A stretch of 13,312 bases of DNA, taken from JAGNNV01 sp039932395 (GTDB lineage Bacteria; Acidobacteriota; Vicinamibacteria; Fen-336; JAGNNV01). Location: contig JBDTQB010000107.1 in assembly GCA_039932395.1 (NCBI GenBank), forward strand, positions 1-13,312. Reading direction: 5' to 3'. The stretch's first letter is position 1. Every line of letters begins with the position of its first letter. A program made the position numbers and the translations under genes. The notes under the pieces are model-generated. The model saw nothing but the letters and a program-made list of their open reading frames with translations, searched no databases and was not told where the DNA came from. Of the stretch, positions 6,866 through 13,312 are shown piece by piece.

Positions 6866-6895
6866 TTGTCCCCCTGCCCTAGCGTCGCTTAAGTT
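6866..6895 (+). promoter_or_regulatory. Possible promoter just upstream of the secreted hydrolase
   Basis: TTGTCC (6866-6871) is followed after 18 bp by TAAGTT (6890-6895), a weak -35/-10 pair. Transcription would begin at about 6902, practically on the ATG at 6903, which would make a leaderless message. This fits the absence of a Shine-Dalgarno sequence there. The -10 match is poor, so this is tentative. Confidence 0.3.
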
Positions 6896-6902
6896 CCGCG
6901 CC

Positions 6903-8006
6903 ATGATCCTACGCCCCGTTGCCATTCTGCCGCTGGCTCTTGCCGTTCTTATCCCGGCCGCGTCGTTGGCCGCTCAGGCACCGGGTGCGGTCGCGACGCC
7001 TATGGTGACGGAAGGCGACTTCAAGATCGCGAGCTTCAAGTTCGATTCCGGCGAGATGCTGTCGTCGCTGAATCTGCACTACCGGACGCTCGGGGTTCCG
7101 ATGCGCAACGCGCAAGGCCGCGTGACCAACGCCGTGCTGATCATGCACGGCACCGGCGGCACCGGTGCTCAGTTCACCACGCCCAACTTCGGTGGAGAAC
7201 TCTTCGGTCCCGGCCAGCTTCTCGATGCCACGAAATACTTCATCATCCTTCCCGACAACATCGGACACGGCAAGTCGACCAAGCCGAGTGACGGTCTCCA
7301 CGGAAAGTTCCCGCGCTATGGCTACGGCGATCTGGTCACGGCGCAGTACCGCCTGCTCACCGAAGGCCTGAAGGTCGATCATCTGCGCCTCGTCATGGGG
7401 ACGTCGATGGGCGGGATGCATACGTGGATGTGGGCCGAGCGCTATCCCACCTTCATGGACGCGGCGATGCCGCTCGCCAGCGCGCCGGTCCAGATCGCAG
7501 GCCGCAATCGCATGTTCCGCCGCATGGTCAGCGACGCCATCCGCACCGATCCCGAGTGGAAGGATGGCGAATACACGAAGCAGCCGCGCGGTCTCACCAC
7601 CGCCATCTACACCGGCCTGTTCATGTCCAGCGTCCCGTTGATGTGGCAGAAGCGTGCACCTTCGCGCGACACCGCCGACGCCTTCTTCGACGAGATGGTC
7701 GCCCAGCGTCTTGCCACCAGCGACGCGAACGATTTGCTCTTCCAGTTTGAGTCGTCGTTTGACTACGATCCTTCGAAGGATCTCGAGAAGATCATCTGCC
7801 CGCTGGTCGCAGTGAACTCTGCCGATGATCAGGTCAATCCGCCGGAGCTTGGGATTCTCGAGGCCGAGATCAAGCGGGTGAAGAAGGGCCGCGCGGTGGT
7901 GATTCCGATTTCCGACAAGACCCGCGGGCATTCGACTCATTCATGGCCGGCGATCTGGGGCGGTGAACTGGCCCGGTTGATGAAGGAGTCCGAGCCGAAG
8001 TCCTAG
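6903..8006 (+). CDS. Secreted alpha/beta hydrolase, MetX (homoserine acetyltransferase)-like
   Basis: The 367-residue protein has a Sec signal peptide (hydrophobic core at about residues 5-20, likely cleavage after the LAA-QA region near 23-25). An alpha/beta-hydrolase domain of the homoserine O-acetyltransferase type follows. Visible landmarks are the HGTGGTGAQF oxyanion region, the nucleophile elbow GTSMGGM with Ser168, Asp309 in ADDQVNPPE (aligning with the D-x-L-F-P-P motif of MetX) and His343 in RGHSTH. The triad is therefore complete. Export from the cytoplasm argues against a role in methionine synthesis, since MetX needs cytosolic acetyl-CoA. An extracytoplasmic ester or acyl hydrolase is more likely, with unknown substrate. 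I chose the ATG at 6903 because it starts the signal peptide; in-frame upstream codons would run into the divergent permease. The gene may share a transcript with the beta-oxidation gene 102 bp downstream. Confidence 0.88.
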   Translation: MILRPVAILPLALAVLIPAASLAAQAPGAVATPMVTEGDFKIASFKFDSGEMLSSLNLHYRTLGVPMRNAQGRVTNAVLIMHGTGGTGAQFTTPNFGGELFGPGQLLDATKYFIILPDNIGHGKSTKPSDGLHGKFPRYGYGDLVTAQYRLLTEGLKVDHLRLVMGTSMGGMHTWMWAERYPTFMDAAMPLASAPVQIAGRNRMFRRMVSDAIRTDPEWKDGEYTKQPRGLTTAIYTGLFMSSVPLMWQKRAPSRDTADAFFDEMVAQRLATSDANDLLFQFESSFDYDPSKDLEKIICPLVAVNSADDQVNPPELGILEAEIKRVKKGRAVVIPISDKTRGHSTHSWPAIWGGELARLMKESEPKS

Positions 8007-8108
8007 CTGCTGAGGCGGCGGGCTGGTGCGGACCGCGACGCGGGGCCAGGGTCTGCAAAAATTGAGTGGGCGGTGGCCGGTTTTGGGAACGCGGGAGATG
8101 ACGAGACG

Positions 8109-10202
8109 ATGTCTGTGAATGTTGAGATGCGCGGCACGATCGCTCTGCTGACCTTGAACAGCCCTCCCGTGAATGCCCTGGGCACGGCGCTGAAGACGGC
8201 CCTGCAGGCCGCGATCAAGACCGCCATGGCTGACCCTAAGGTGATGGCGGTGGTCATCGCGGGCGCCGGCAAGCACTTCAGTGGAGGGGCCGACATCCGC
8301 GAGTTCGAAGCCGCCCCCTCCGGTCCTTCTCTGCCCGACGTCATCGACTTGGTGGAGCGCGCGGAGAAGCCAGTGGTTGCTGCACTTCATGGCACGGTTG
8401 CGGGGGGTGCCACGGAACTCGCACTTGGTTGCCACTACCGTGTGGCCGACGAGGACGCGCTGATCAGCCTTCCCGAAGTGACGCTTGGACTTCTGCCCGG
8501 AGCGGGCGGAACGGTGCGTCTGCCGCGTCTGGTCGGAGCGGAAGCGGCACTCGATGTGATTCTCAACGGTCGCAAAGTCGGAGCGGCGGAAGCCGTGCCC
8601 ATGGGGCTTGTTGATGAGGTTGTCCCCGAAAAAACTGTGTTGACCCGGGCGATTGTGTTGGCGGAGCGGATGTCTCGCCGACCGATTCGGCGAACTCGTG
8701 ATCTTCCACTCGTGGCCCCATCTGCGGACGTCATGGCGCGGGTGGAAGCGGATCTCGCCAAGTCCGCGCGCGGCCGCAAGGCGCCTCAAGCAGCGCTTGC
8801 GTGTGTGAAGCGAGCGTTCACTCTGCCGTTTGATGACGCGCTGCGTCAGGAGCGCGACGCCTTCATGGAGCTCGTCGGTGGGACGGAATCGAAGGCGCTG
8901 CGTCACGTCTTCTTTGCCGAGCGAGAAGCGCAGAAGGTCGCGGAGTTGAAGAAGGGAACCACGGTTCGGGCGATCCGTACCGTCGGTGTGGTTGGATTCG
9001 GCACCATGGGCAGCGGCATTGCGATGGCCTTTGCGAACGCGGGCATGCCGGTGGTGGTGGCGGACGAAACCCAGCCGGCCATCGACCGCGGCCTGGCCAA
9101 GGTGAAGTCGACCTACGAGGATTCGCGTGCGAAAGGAAGAATCACCGCCGCGGAGTGCGCCACGCGGATCGGGCTGATTGAAGGCACCGCGGACTACGGC
9201 CTGCTCAGCCGCGCCGATCTTGTCGTCGAGGCCGTCTTTGAGGAGATGGCGGTGAAGCACAACGTCTTCCGTCGCCTGGATGAGGTCTGCAGCGACCGCG
9301 CCATCCTGGCCACGAACACATCCACGCTGGATGTGGAGGAAATCGCTGAGGCGACCAAGGATCCGTCGCGCGTGCTGGGACTTCATTTCTTCTCGCCCGC
9401 GAACATCATGAAGCTGGTGGAAGTCGTGCGCCCGTCCACCGTCTCCGCGAGCGTCTTGTCTTCATGTCTGGACGTGGTGAAGCGCATTGGCAAGATCGGG
9501 GTGACCGTCGGCGTCTGCGATGGGTTCGTCGGCAATCGGATGCTGTACGCGTATCGCCGTCAGGCCGACTTCCTTCTCGAAGAAGGTTCCTTGCCTCAGC
9601 AGGTCGACAAGGCGCTGCGTGACTTCGGCATGGCGATGGGTCCGTTTCAGATCGGTGACCTCGCGGGCCTCGACATTGGCTGGAGCGTGCGAAAGCGTCT
9701 GGCGGCCACGCGCCCGATGCATCTTCGCTATTCGCCCATCGCCGATCGTCTATGCGAGATGAGGCGCTTCGGCCAGAAAACCGGATCCGGCTGGTACAAG
9801 TACGAGAAGGGAAGTCGGGCGGGCGTGCCCGATCCGGAGGTCGAGGCTCTGGTGCGTTCGGTCAGCGCCGATCTCGGACTCACCCGCCGGGAGATCTCCG
9901 ATGCGGAGATTGTGGAGCGTTGTTTCGGCGCGCTGGTCAACGAAGGCGCCTTGATCATTGAAGAGGGTGTGGCCGCGCGCTCCAGTGACATTGATGTCAT
10001 CTGGATCCACGGCTACGGCTTCCCGCGCTACCGCGGCGGCCCGATGCATTGGGCGGACGGGTTCGGCCTCGACAAGATCGCGGCGGTGGTTGATCGCATG
10101 CACACGGACCAGGCCGATCTAGTCAAGCCCTCGGCGCTGCTGAGCCAATTAGCCCGCGACGGAAAAACCTTCGGAGACATCATCCAACCTCAAGCCTGCT
10201 GA
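8109..10202 (+). CDS. Bifunctional enoyl-CoA hydratase / 3-hydroxyacyl-CoA dehydrogenase
   Basis: The 697-residue multifunctional enzyme hydrates trans-2-enoyl-CoA and oxidises the resulting 3-hydroxyacyl-CoA with NAD, two successive steps of beta-oxidation. The N-terminal crotonase domain (about 1-190) has the oxyanion segment AGKHFSGGADIREF and both catalytic glutamates: Glu103 (GGATELALG) and Glu123 (LPEVTLGLLPGAGGT). These are the numbers of the peroxisomal multifunctional enzyme type 1, so the protein resembles that class more than a classical FadB. The NAD fold begins at VGFGTMGSG (about 295-303). The dehydrogenase dyad is His426 (LHFFSP) and Glu438 (KLVEVV), with the usual spacing of 12, followed by the duplicated C-terminal helical domain (DGFVGNRML to RYRGGPMHWAD). 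An in-frame GTG at 8073 adds 12 non-conserved residues; the ATG at 8109 is preferred. No thiolase (fadA) is in the window. Confidence 0.95.
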   Translation: MSVNVEMRGTIALLTLNSPPVNALGTALKTALQAAIKTAMADPKVMAVVIAGAGKHFSGGADIREFEAAPSGPSLPDVIDLVERAEKPVVAALHGTVAGGATELALGCHYRVADEDALISLPEVTLGLLPGAGGTVRLPRLVGAEAALDVILNGRKVGAAEAVPMGLVDEVVPEKTVLTRAIVLAERMSRRPIRRTRDLPLVAPSADVMARVEADLAKSARGRKAPQAALACVKRAFTLPFDDALRQERDAFMELVGGTESKALRHVFFAEREAQKVAELKKGTTVRAIRTVGVVGFGTMGSGIAMAFANAGMPVVVADETQPAIDRGLAKVKSTYEDSRAKGRITAAECATRIGLIEGTADYGLLSRADLVVEAVFEEMAVKHNVFRRLDEVCSDRAILATNTSTLDVEEIAEATKDPSRVLGLHFFSPANIMKLVEVVRPSTVSASVLSSCLDVVKRIGKIGVTVGVCDGFVGNRMLYAYRRQADFLLEEGSLPQQVDKALRDFGMAMGPFQIGDLAGLDIGWSVRKRLAATRPMHLRYSPIADRLCEMRRFGQKTGSGWYKYEKGSRAGVPDPEVEALVRSVSADLGLTRREISDAEIVERCFGALVNEGALIIEEGVAARSSDIDVIWIHGYGFPRYRGGPMHWADGFGLDKIAAVVDRMHTDQADLVKPSALLSQLARDGKTFGDIIQPQAC

Positions 10203-10233
10203 CCTCCGCGGACCCAACGCAGAAGCACCCCAA

Positions 10234-10257
10234 CTCCGTCTCCGTCTCCGTCTCCGT
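10234..10257. repeat. Hexanucleotide microsatellite (CTCCGT)x4
   Basis: There are four perfect tandem copies of CTCCGT between two convergent genes. Its length makes slipped-strand variation between strains plausible. It is not inside a coding frame, so a change in copy number would affect only the intergenic region. Confidence 0.8.
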
Positions 10258-10259
10258 CA

Positions 10260-10277
10260 CCCCGGCGCAAGCCGGGG
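10260..10277. terminator. REP-like GC hairpin with GCAA tetraloop between convergent genes
   Basis: CCCCGGC (10260-10266) and GCCGGGG (10271-10277) form a perfect 7-bp stem closed by GCAA, a GNRA-type tetraloop, 58 bp after the beta-oxidation gene's stop. The stem is very stable but no U-run follows on either strand, so it is not a textbook intrinsic terminator. Palindromes of this CCCCGGC-loop-GCCGGGG form are common as dispersed intergenic repeats in GC-rich bacterial genomes. It may be a REP-type element, a transcript-end stabiliser, or a bidirectional barrier. Confidence 0.55.
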
Positions 10278-10302
10278 CCTAGCGCGAAGGTCCGTCTGTT
10301 TT

Positions 10303-10338
10303 TCGCGAAACGATGGATCGCGGAGAAGCGTTTCGCGA
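10303..10338. repeat. 10-bp perfect inverted repeat near the 3' end of the serine hydrolase gene
   Basis: TCGCGAAACG (10303-10312) and CGTTTCGCGA (10329-10338) are exact reverse complements with a 16-nt spacer. The left arm is embedded in a self-complementary TTTCGCGAAA (10301-10310). It lies 6 bp beyond the stop of the minus-strand gene, where a transcription end is expected. On that strand the stem is followed by A residues rather than U, so an intrinsic terminator of the usual kind is not supported. Confidence 0.55.
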
Positions 10339-10343
10339 GAGCG

Positions 10344-12023
10344 TTATTTCCGCTTAAATCGCAAATCCCAGACGCGGTCGACGCTAATGCTCATTTCCGT
10401 GATCGCGCCTTTGCGGTCGCGGAGGAATCGGATGCCGCCGAGGTCGCTTGTGAATGCGTCCTTGTAGGTGGGGGCGAGCGTGAAGGTCGTGTCCGGCCGA
10501 CGACGGATCACGAGCGCTCCGTTTTCCACCGCGACGCGCAGCGTCAGCTCGGCTTCGTCGCTTGTGTACTCCCCAGCGTACTGATCGAGCTCGGCCGCCG
10601 TTGGTGATGCTTTCTCAACACGGTCGAAGTCGACGACCTCGGCGCCCACCATTCGCATCCGCACCGCTTTGCCGTTCGCATCGCGCTCGAACTCAAGGGT
10701 GCCGCTGCCCGCAGTGCCAAGCTTGTTCTTGTTCGCGAACATGAGGACGCCGAGATTGTCCGTCCTGAGTTGGTGGTCCGCCAGGACGACGTCCACCACA
10801 TCGTTCCGACGCCGATCGAGAAATAGACCGATGAATGGCGTCAGCATCGGTTCAGGCGAGATCGCGTAGTCGCCGATGCGAACGACCGGTTGTTTCCCTG
10901 CCATCGCCAGATGCGCCACGTCGTGCCCGAGTGCGGTCGGCGAAGCGTTCGCCGCATTGCACAACACTGCAACAGACATCCATCCCTTCGTTGGATACTG
11001 CCCGAGCCACGCGCGATAGCCCGCCGTCGAGCCACTGTGGGCGACCTCTGGAACGCCATCCCAGTTGCTGATGCGCAGACCAAACGCGTACTCGATCGAC
11101 GAACCATCCGTCAGTTTCATGGTCTGGCGTTGAAGGTCGATCAAAGCACGACCACCGACCTTGCCGGTGATCGCATTGTCGTTCCAGCGCAGAAGATCAC
11201 CGACCGTCGTCAGCAAACCGCCGTTTCCGTGGACGTTTTCAAACGGCATGTCCATGGTGGCGACACCGGTAGCCGAAACGCTGTAGGCGATAGACCGATC
11301 GCGTACCACTCTGGTGAAGTCATCCCGCCACGACGTCCGCGTCATGCCCAACGGCTCGAAGAGATTCTCGCGAGTGAAGTCCGCGAAGCTCCTCCCGCTC
11401 ACTCGGGAGATCAAGATGGCCGCGAGGTTGTAGCCCGTGTTCGAGTACGAGTAGGCGCTGCCCGACGGGAAGTTGAGCGCGCGCTGACGGCTCACGATGT
11501 CGAGGACATGGGCGTGGGTGTAGGCGCGCGAGGTCCGCGGCCAGCCGACGATCCCTTCAATCGACCCCCAGTCGCGCAGGCCCGACGTGTGAGTGAGGAT
11601 GTGGCGGATGGTCAGCGGCGCGCCGTAATCCGGAAGCTCGGGGATGTACCTGCGCACGGCGTCGTCGAGCGAGACCTTGCCTTGTTGGACGAGCAGCAAC
11701 ACCGCGGCGGCGGTGAACTGCTTCGACACCGAACCCGCTTCGATGATGCTGTCGGGCTTGTTGGGGACACCGTGTTCGAGATCGGCCATCCCGTAGGCGC
11801 GTGTGATGACGTCCTTGCCGTCGCGCGATAGACCGACCGTGCACCCAGGAAGGGTGGCGCTATTCCAGCGAGCAAAGACTCGATCAATGCCGATGATCAA
11901 GGCTCCGTCGCCATCGGTCGGGGCGAGAGAGACGGGCTGCGCGGTCGCGACGGGTGTGACGAGGAGACCGATCGCGACAAGCACGCCGACGGCGGACAAC
12001 GGTTTCAGGATCGGGTGGGCCAT
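10344..12023 (-). CDS. Secreted serine hydrolase, beta-lactamase/DD-peptidase (class C-like) family
   Basis: The 559-residue protein starts with a signal peptide (hydrophobic core at about residues 10-22, cleavage near ATA-QP, residue 28). A beta-lactamase-fold serine hydrolase domain (about 45-390) follows, with all three motifs: Ser98-Val-Ser-Lys101 (nucleophile and base), Tyr193-Ser-Asn195, and His329-Ser-Gly331, which takes the place of the KTG triad. HxG in this position is usual for class C-like esterases and peptidases rather than true resistance enzymes. A further C-terminal beta-rich domain (about 400-559, containing YAGEYTSDEAELTLR) is of the kind often appended to such enzymes. It most likely acts in the periplasm on peptides or esters; antibiotic hydrolysis cannot be claimed. 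The gene lies 46 bp downstream of the aminotransferase on the same strand. No Shine-Dalgarno sequence is visible, and a perfect palindrome abuts the start codon. Confidence 0.93.
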   Translation of the reverse strand: MAHPILKPLSAVGVLVAIGLLVTPVATAQPVSLAPTDGDGALIIGIDRVFARWNSATLPGCTVGLSRDGKDVITRAYGMADLEHGVPNKPDSIIEAGSVSKQFTAAAVLLLVQQGKVSLDDAVRRYIPELPDYGAPLTIRHILTHTSGLRDWGSIEGIVGWPRTSRAYTHAHVLDIVSRQRALNFPSGSAYSYSNTGYNLAAILISRVSGRSFADFTRENLFEPLGMTRTSWRDDFTRVVRDRSIAYSVSATGVATMDMPFENVHGNGGLLTTVGDLLRWNDNAITGKVGGRALIDLQRQTMKLTDGSSIEYAFGLRISNWDGVPEVAHSGSTAGYRAWLGQYPTKGWMSVAVLCNAANASPTALGHDVAHLAMAGKQPVVRIGDYAISPEPMLTPFIGLFLDRRRNDVVDVVLADHQLRTDNLGVLMFANKNKLGTAGSGTLEFERDANGKAVRMRMVGAEVVDFDRVEKASPTAAELDQYAGEYTSDEAELTLRVAVENGALVIRRRPDTTFTLAPTYKDAFTSDLGGIRFLRDRKGAITEMSISVDRVWDLRFKRK

Positions 12024-12024
12024 G

Positions 12025-12039
12025 CGGTCATTTTGACCG
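12025..12039. promoter_or_regulatory. Perfect inverted repeat directly before the serine hydrolase start codon
   Basis: CGGTCA-TTT-TGACCG is a 6-bp perfect inverted repeat ending 1 bp before the start codon (start codon at 12021-12023 on the minus strand). It occupies the place where a ribosome-binding site should be. It could be an operator for a dimeric repressor or an RNA hairpin limiting translation. Confidence 0.4.
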
Positions 12040-12045
12040 ACAATT

Positions 12046-12062
12046 CCGCCGCGATCCGGCGG
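12046..12062 (-). terminator. GC hairpin after the aminotransferase gene
   Basis: CCGCCG (12046-12051) and CGGCGG (12057-12062) pair around a 5-nt loop, starting 7 bp beyond the aminotransferase stop codon and ahead of the serine hydrolase gene. No U-run follows in the minus direction (AATTG), so it would be a weak or Rho-assisted terminator at best. It may separate the two genes transcriptionally. Confidence 0.35.
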
Positions 12063-12069
12063 TTTGGAA

Positions 12070-13212
12070 TCACGCCAGCGTTCTGCGGATCACCGCCACC
12101 ACCCGCCGCACATCGTCCTCGCTGACCTCAGGACACAGCGGCAGCGAAACAATCCGATCGGCGAGATGCTCCGCGACGGGGAAGCGACCCGGCTTCTGCC
12201 CCTCGGTCGCGAACGCCGGCTGCATGTGGATCGGCACGGGGTAGTGAATACCTGTGGCGATCTTCTCCGCAGCCAGGGACGCCATCAAGTCGGCACGCCG
12301 CTCCGTTTGAATGACAAAGAGATGCCATGACGAGACGGCGCCCTCGGTCTCGACCGGAAGCACGACGCGATCAAAGTCCTTCAGGAGTTCGCAATACAGG
12401 CGCGCGCGATCGCGCCGGGTCTGATTCCAGCCGTCGAGGAGACGGAGCTTGATTCTGAGCACGCCCGCCTGGATGGTATCGAGGCGTGAGTTCCGACCGA
12501 GGACCTCGCTGCGATAGCGATCCTTGCCGGCTCCATGGCTCGCGATCTGACGAACACGGGCCAGCAACTCAAGATCGTTGGAAACGACCATGCCGCCATC
12601 GCCGATGGCGCCGAGGTTTTTGCCGGGATAGAAGCTGAACGAGGCGGCGTCACCGAACGATCCGGCGCGACGGCCGTTGAGGCTGGCGCCATGAGACTGA
12701 GCCGCATCTTCGATCACGCGCAGGCCGTGTCTGGAAGCGATCGCGACAATCTCGTCCATGGGCCCTGGATGCCCGTAAAGGTCCACGGGAATGATCGCGC
12801 GTGTGCGCTTCGTGATCGCGGCTTCGATCAAGGCTGGATTGATGAGAGAAGTGTCGGCCACACAATCCACAAACACCGGCACGGCACCCGTCAACGCAAT
12901 TGCCTCGGCGGTGGCCACAAAAGAATTAGCAGCGGTGATGACTTCGTCGCCTGGTCCAATATTCATCGCACGCAGAATCAACTCCAGCGAATCGGTTCCG
13001 TTCGCGCAGCCGACCGCACCCTTGACCCCGCAGAACAGGGCGAACTCCTTCTCGAACGCGGCGCAATCGGGACCATTGATAAACGCTCCCGTTTCCACCA
13101 CGCGCGCCGACACTTCGGCGATCTCGTTCTTGATCCGCGCATGCAGCGCCACCAGGTTGACGAGAGGAAGGGGACGAGGCGAGCCGGGTTCGTGGGAAGG
13201 AGCGGAGGTCAT
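12070..13212 (-). CDS. DegT/DnrJ/EryC1/StrS-family sugar aminotransferase
   Basis: The 380-residue PLP enzyme belongs to the family that transaminates nucleotide-linked keto-sugars for lipopolysaccharide, capsule or glycan synthesis in the cytoplasm. Its length is typical. The phosphate-binding GCANGTDSLELIL segment is at about residues 68-80. VIEDAAQSHGA carries Asp169, which pairs with the pyridine nitrogen, and Gln172. The PLP-binding lysine is Lys198 in SFYPGKNLGAIGDGG, and GIHYPVPIHMQPAF near residues 335-348 is the usual C-terminal motif. The first 14 residues (rich in Pro and Ser) are a non-conserved extension; the ATG at 13212 has an AAAGG-like site 5 bp before it. No other nucleotide-sugar gene is in view, so the exact sugar and amino position cannot be assigned. 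It lies upstream of the secreted serine hydrolase on the same strand. Confidence 0.94.
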   Translation of the reverse strand: MTSAPSHEPGSPRPLPLVNLVALHARIKNEIAEVSARVVETGAFINGPDCAAFEKEFALFCGVKGAVGCANGTDSLELILRAMNIGPGDEVITAANSFVATAEAIALTGAVPVFVDCVADTSLINPALIEAAITKRTRAIIPVDLYGHPGPMDEIVAIASRHGLRVIEDAAQSHGASLNGRRAGSFGDAASFSFYPGKNLGAIGDGGMVVSNDLELLARVRQIASHGAGKDRYRSEVLGRNSRLDTIQAGVLRIKLRLLDGWNQTRRDRARLYCELLKDFDRVVLPVETEGAVSSWHLFVIQTERRADLMASLAAEKIATGIHYPVPIHMQPAFATEGQKPGRFPVAEHLADRIVSLPLCPEVSEDDVRRVVAVIRRTLA

Positions 13213-13312
13213 GAGCCTTTGGAGGGAAATCAGGGCGACAAGGACGTCGCGCGAGGAGTGAAGTCTAAGGCGGCTAAGTTATCCTCGCGTCCTCAAAGCA
13301 TGCCCATTTCCC
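13213..13312. other. Right-edge intergenic sequence, probable promoter region
   Basis: These 100 bases lie upstream of the aminotransferase and run to the window edge. They contain a small AT-richer patch (CTAAGTTATCC, about 13274-13284) that could hold a promoter in either direction. An ATG at 13300 begins a plus-strand frame that leaves the window after four codons and cannot be judged. Nothing else is supported. Confidence 0.3.

Noticed and set aside
6909..7940. A 343-codon minus-strand frame opposite the secreted hydrolase
   Set aside because: It is antisense to the hydrolase with its complete catalytic triad, and the translation is His/Arg-rich and featureless.
6903..8006. Calling the hydrolase metX of methionine biosynthesis
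   Set aside because: The signal peptide places it outside the cytoplasm, and no other met gene is nearby.
7941..9386. A 481-codon open frame on the minus strand opposite the beta-oxidation gene
   Set aside because: It is antisense to a gene with full catalytic motifs, and its translation is rich in Arg/His/Gln with no domain-like pattern. Such frames are expected from GC-rich codon bias.
10890..11831. A 313-codon plus-strand frame opposite the serine hydrolase
   Set aside because: It lies entirely inside a well-supported gene, its composition is Arg/Val/Asp-rich and it has no motif. It is treated as a shadow frame.
10344..12023. Reading the serine hydrolase as an antibiotic-resistance beta-lactamase
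   Set aside because: The third motif is HSG rather than KTG and there is an extra C-terminal domain, both typical of chromosomal esterase/peptidase relatives. No resistance or mobile context is present.

Overview
The window is GC-rich and densely coding. It reads as a chromosomal, mostly housekeeping stretch of a Gram-negative-type bacterium. The best taxonomic clue is the 812-residue 'orphan' MacB/FtsX-type permease at 4376-6814. This architecture (ADOP, acidobacterial duplicated orphan permease) is expanded in Acidobacteriota, so an acidobacterial origin, perhaps of the Vicinamibacteria type, is my best guess. It is an inference from one gene family and the base composition, and no rRNA or marker gene here settles it.

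Layout. The left edge holds the 5' part of a histidine ammonia-lyase gene (hutH, minus strand). It is divergent from purA (adenylosuccinate synthetase, plus), and a good sigma70-like promoter for purA lies between them. A small secreted protein of unknown function follows purA after 4 bp and converges on a tiny two-helix membrane protein. A tRNA-Lys(TTT) with its own perfect TATAAT box comes next. Then come a polytopic membrane protein of unknown function (minus) and a small zinc-ribbon protein (plus). The zinc-ribbon gene ends 3 bp from the convergent ADOP permease. Divergent from the permease is a secreted alpha/beta hydrolase of the MetX (homoserine acetyltransferase) fold, followed on the same strand by a fused enoyl-CoA hydratase/3-hydroxyacyl-CoA dehydrogenase (fatty-acid beta-oxidation). 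A 141-bp intergenic region rich in small repeats and palindromes separates this from a minus-strand pair: a secreted serine beta-lactamase-like hydrolase and, upstream of it, a DegT/DnrJ/EryC1/StrS sugar aminotransferase.

The genes do not form one pathway. Functional links are limited to purine synthesis (purA), histidine breakdown (hutH), beta-oxidation, and three envelope or secreted proteins. No CRISPR array, transposase, integrase or phage gene is visible.

The most unusual structure is a 16-bp exact direct repeat. One copy spans the 3' end of the tRNA-Lys gene (3087-3102) and the other lies about 0.8 kb downstream (3894-3909), and the unknown membrane-protein gene sits exactly between them. 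This looks like the scar of integration at a tRNA gene, or of a partial tRNA duplication. I do not see a clearly new multi-gene system.
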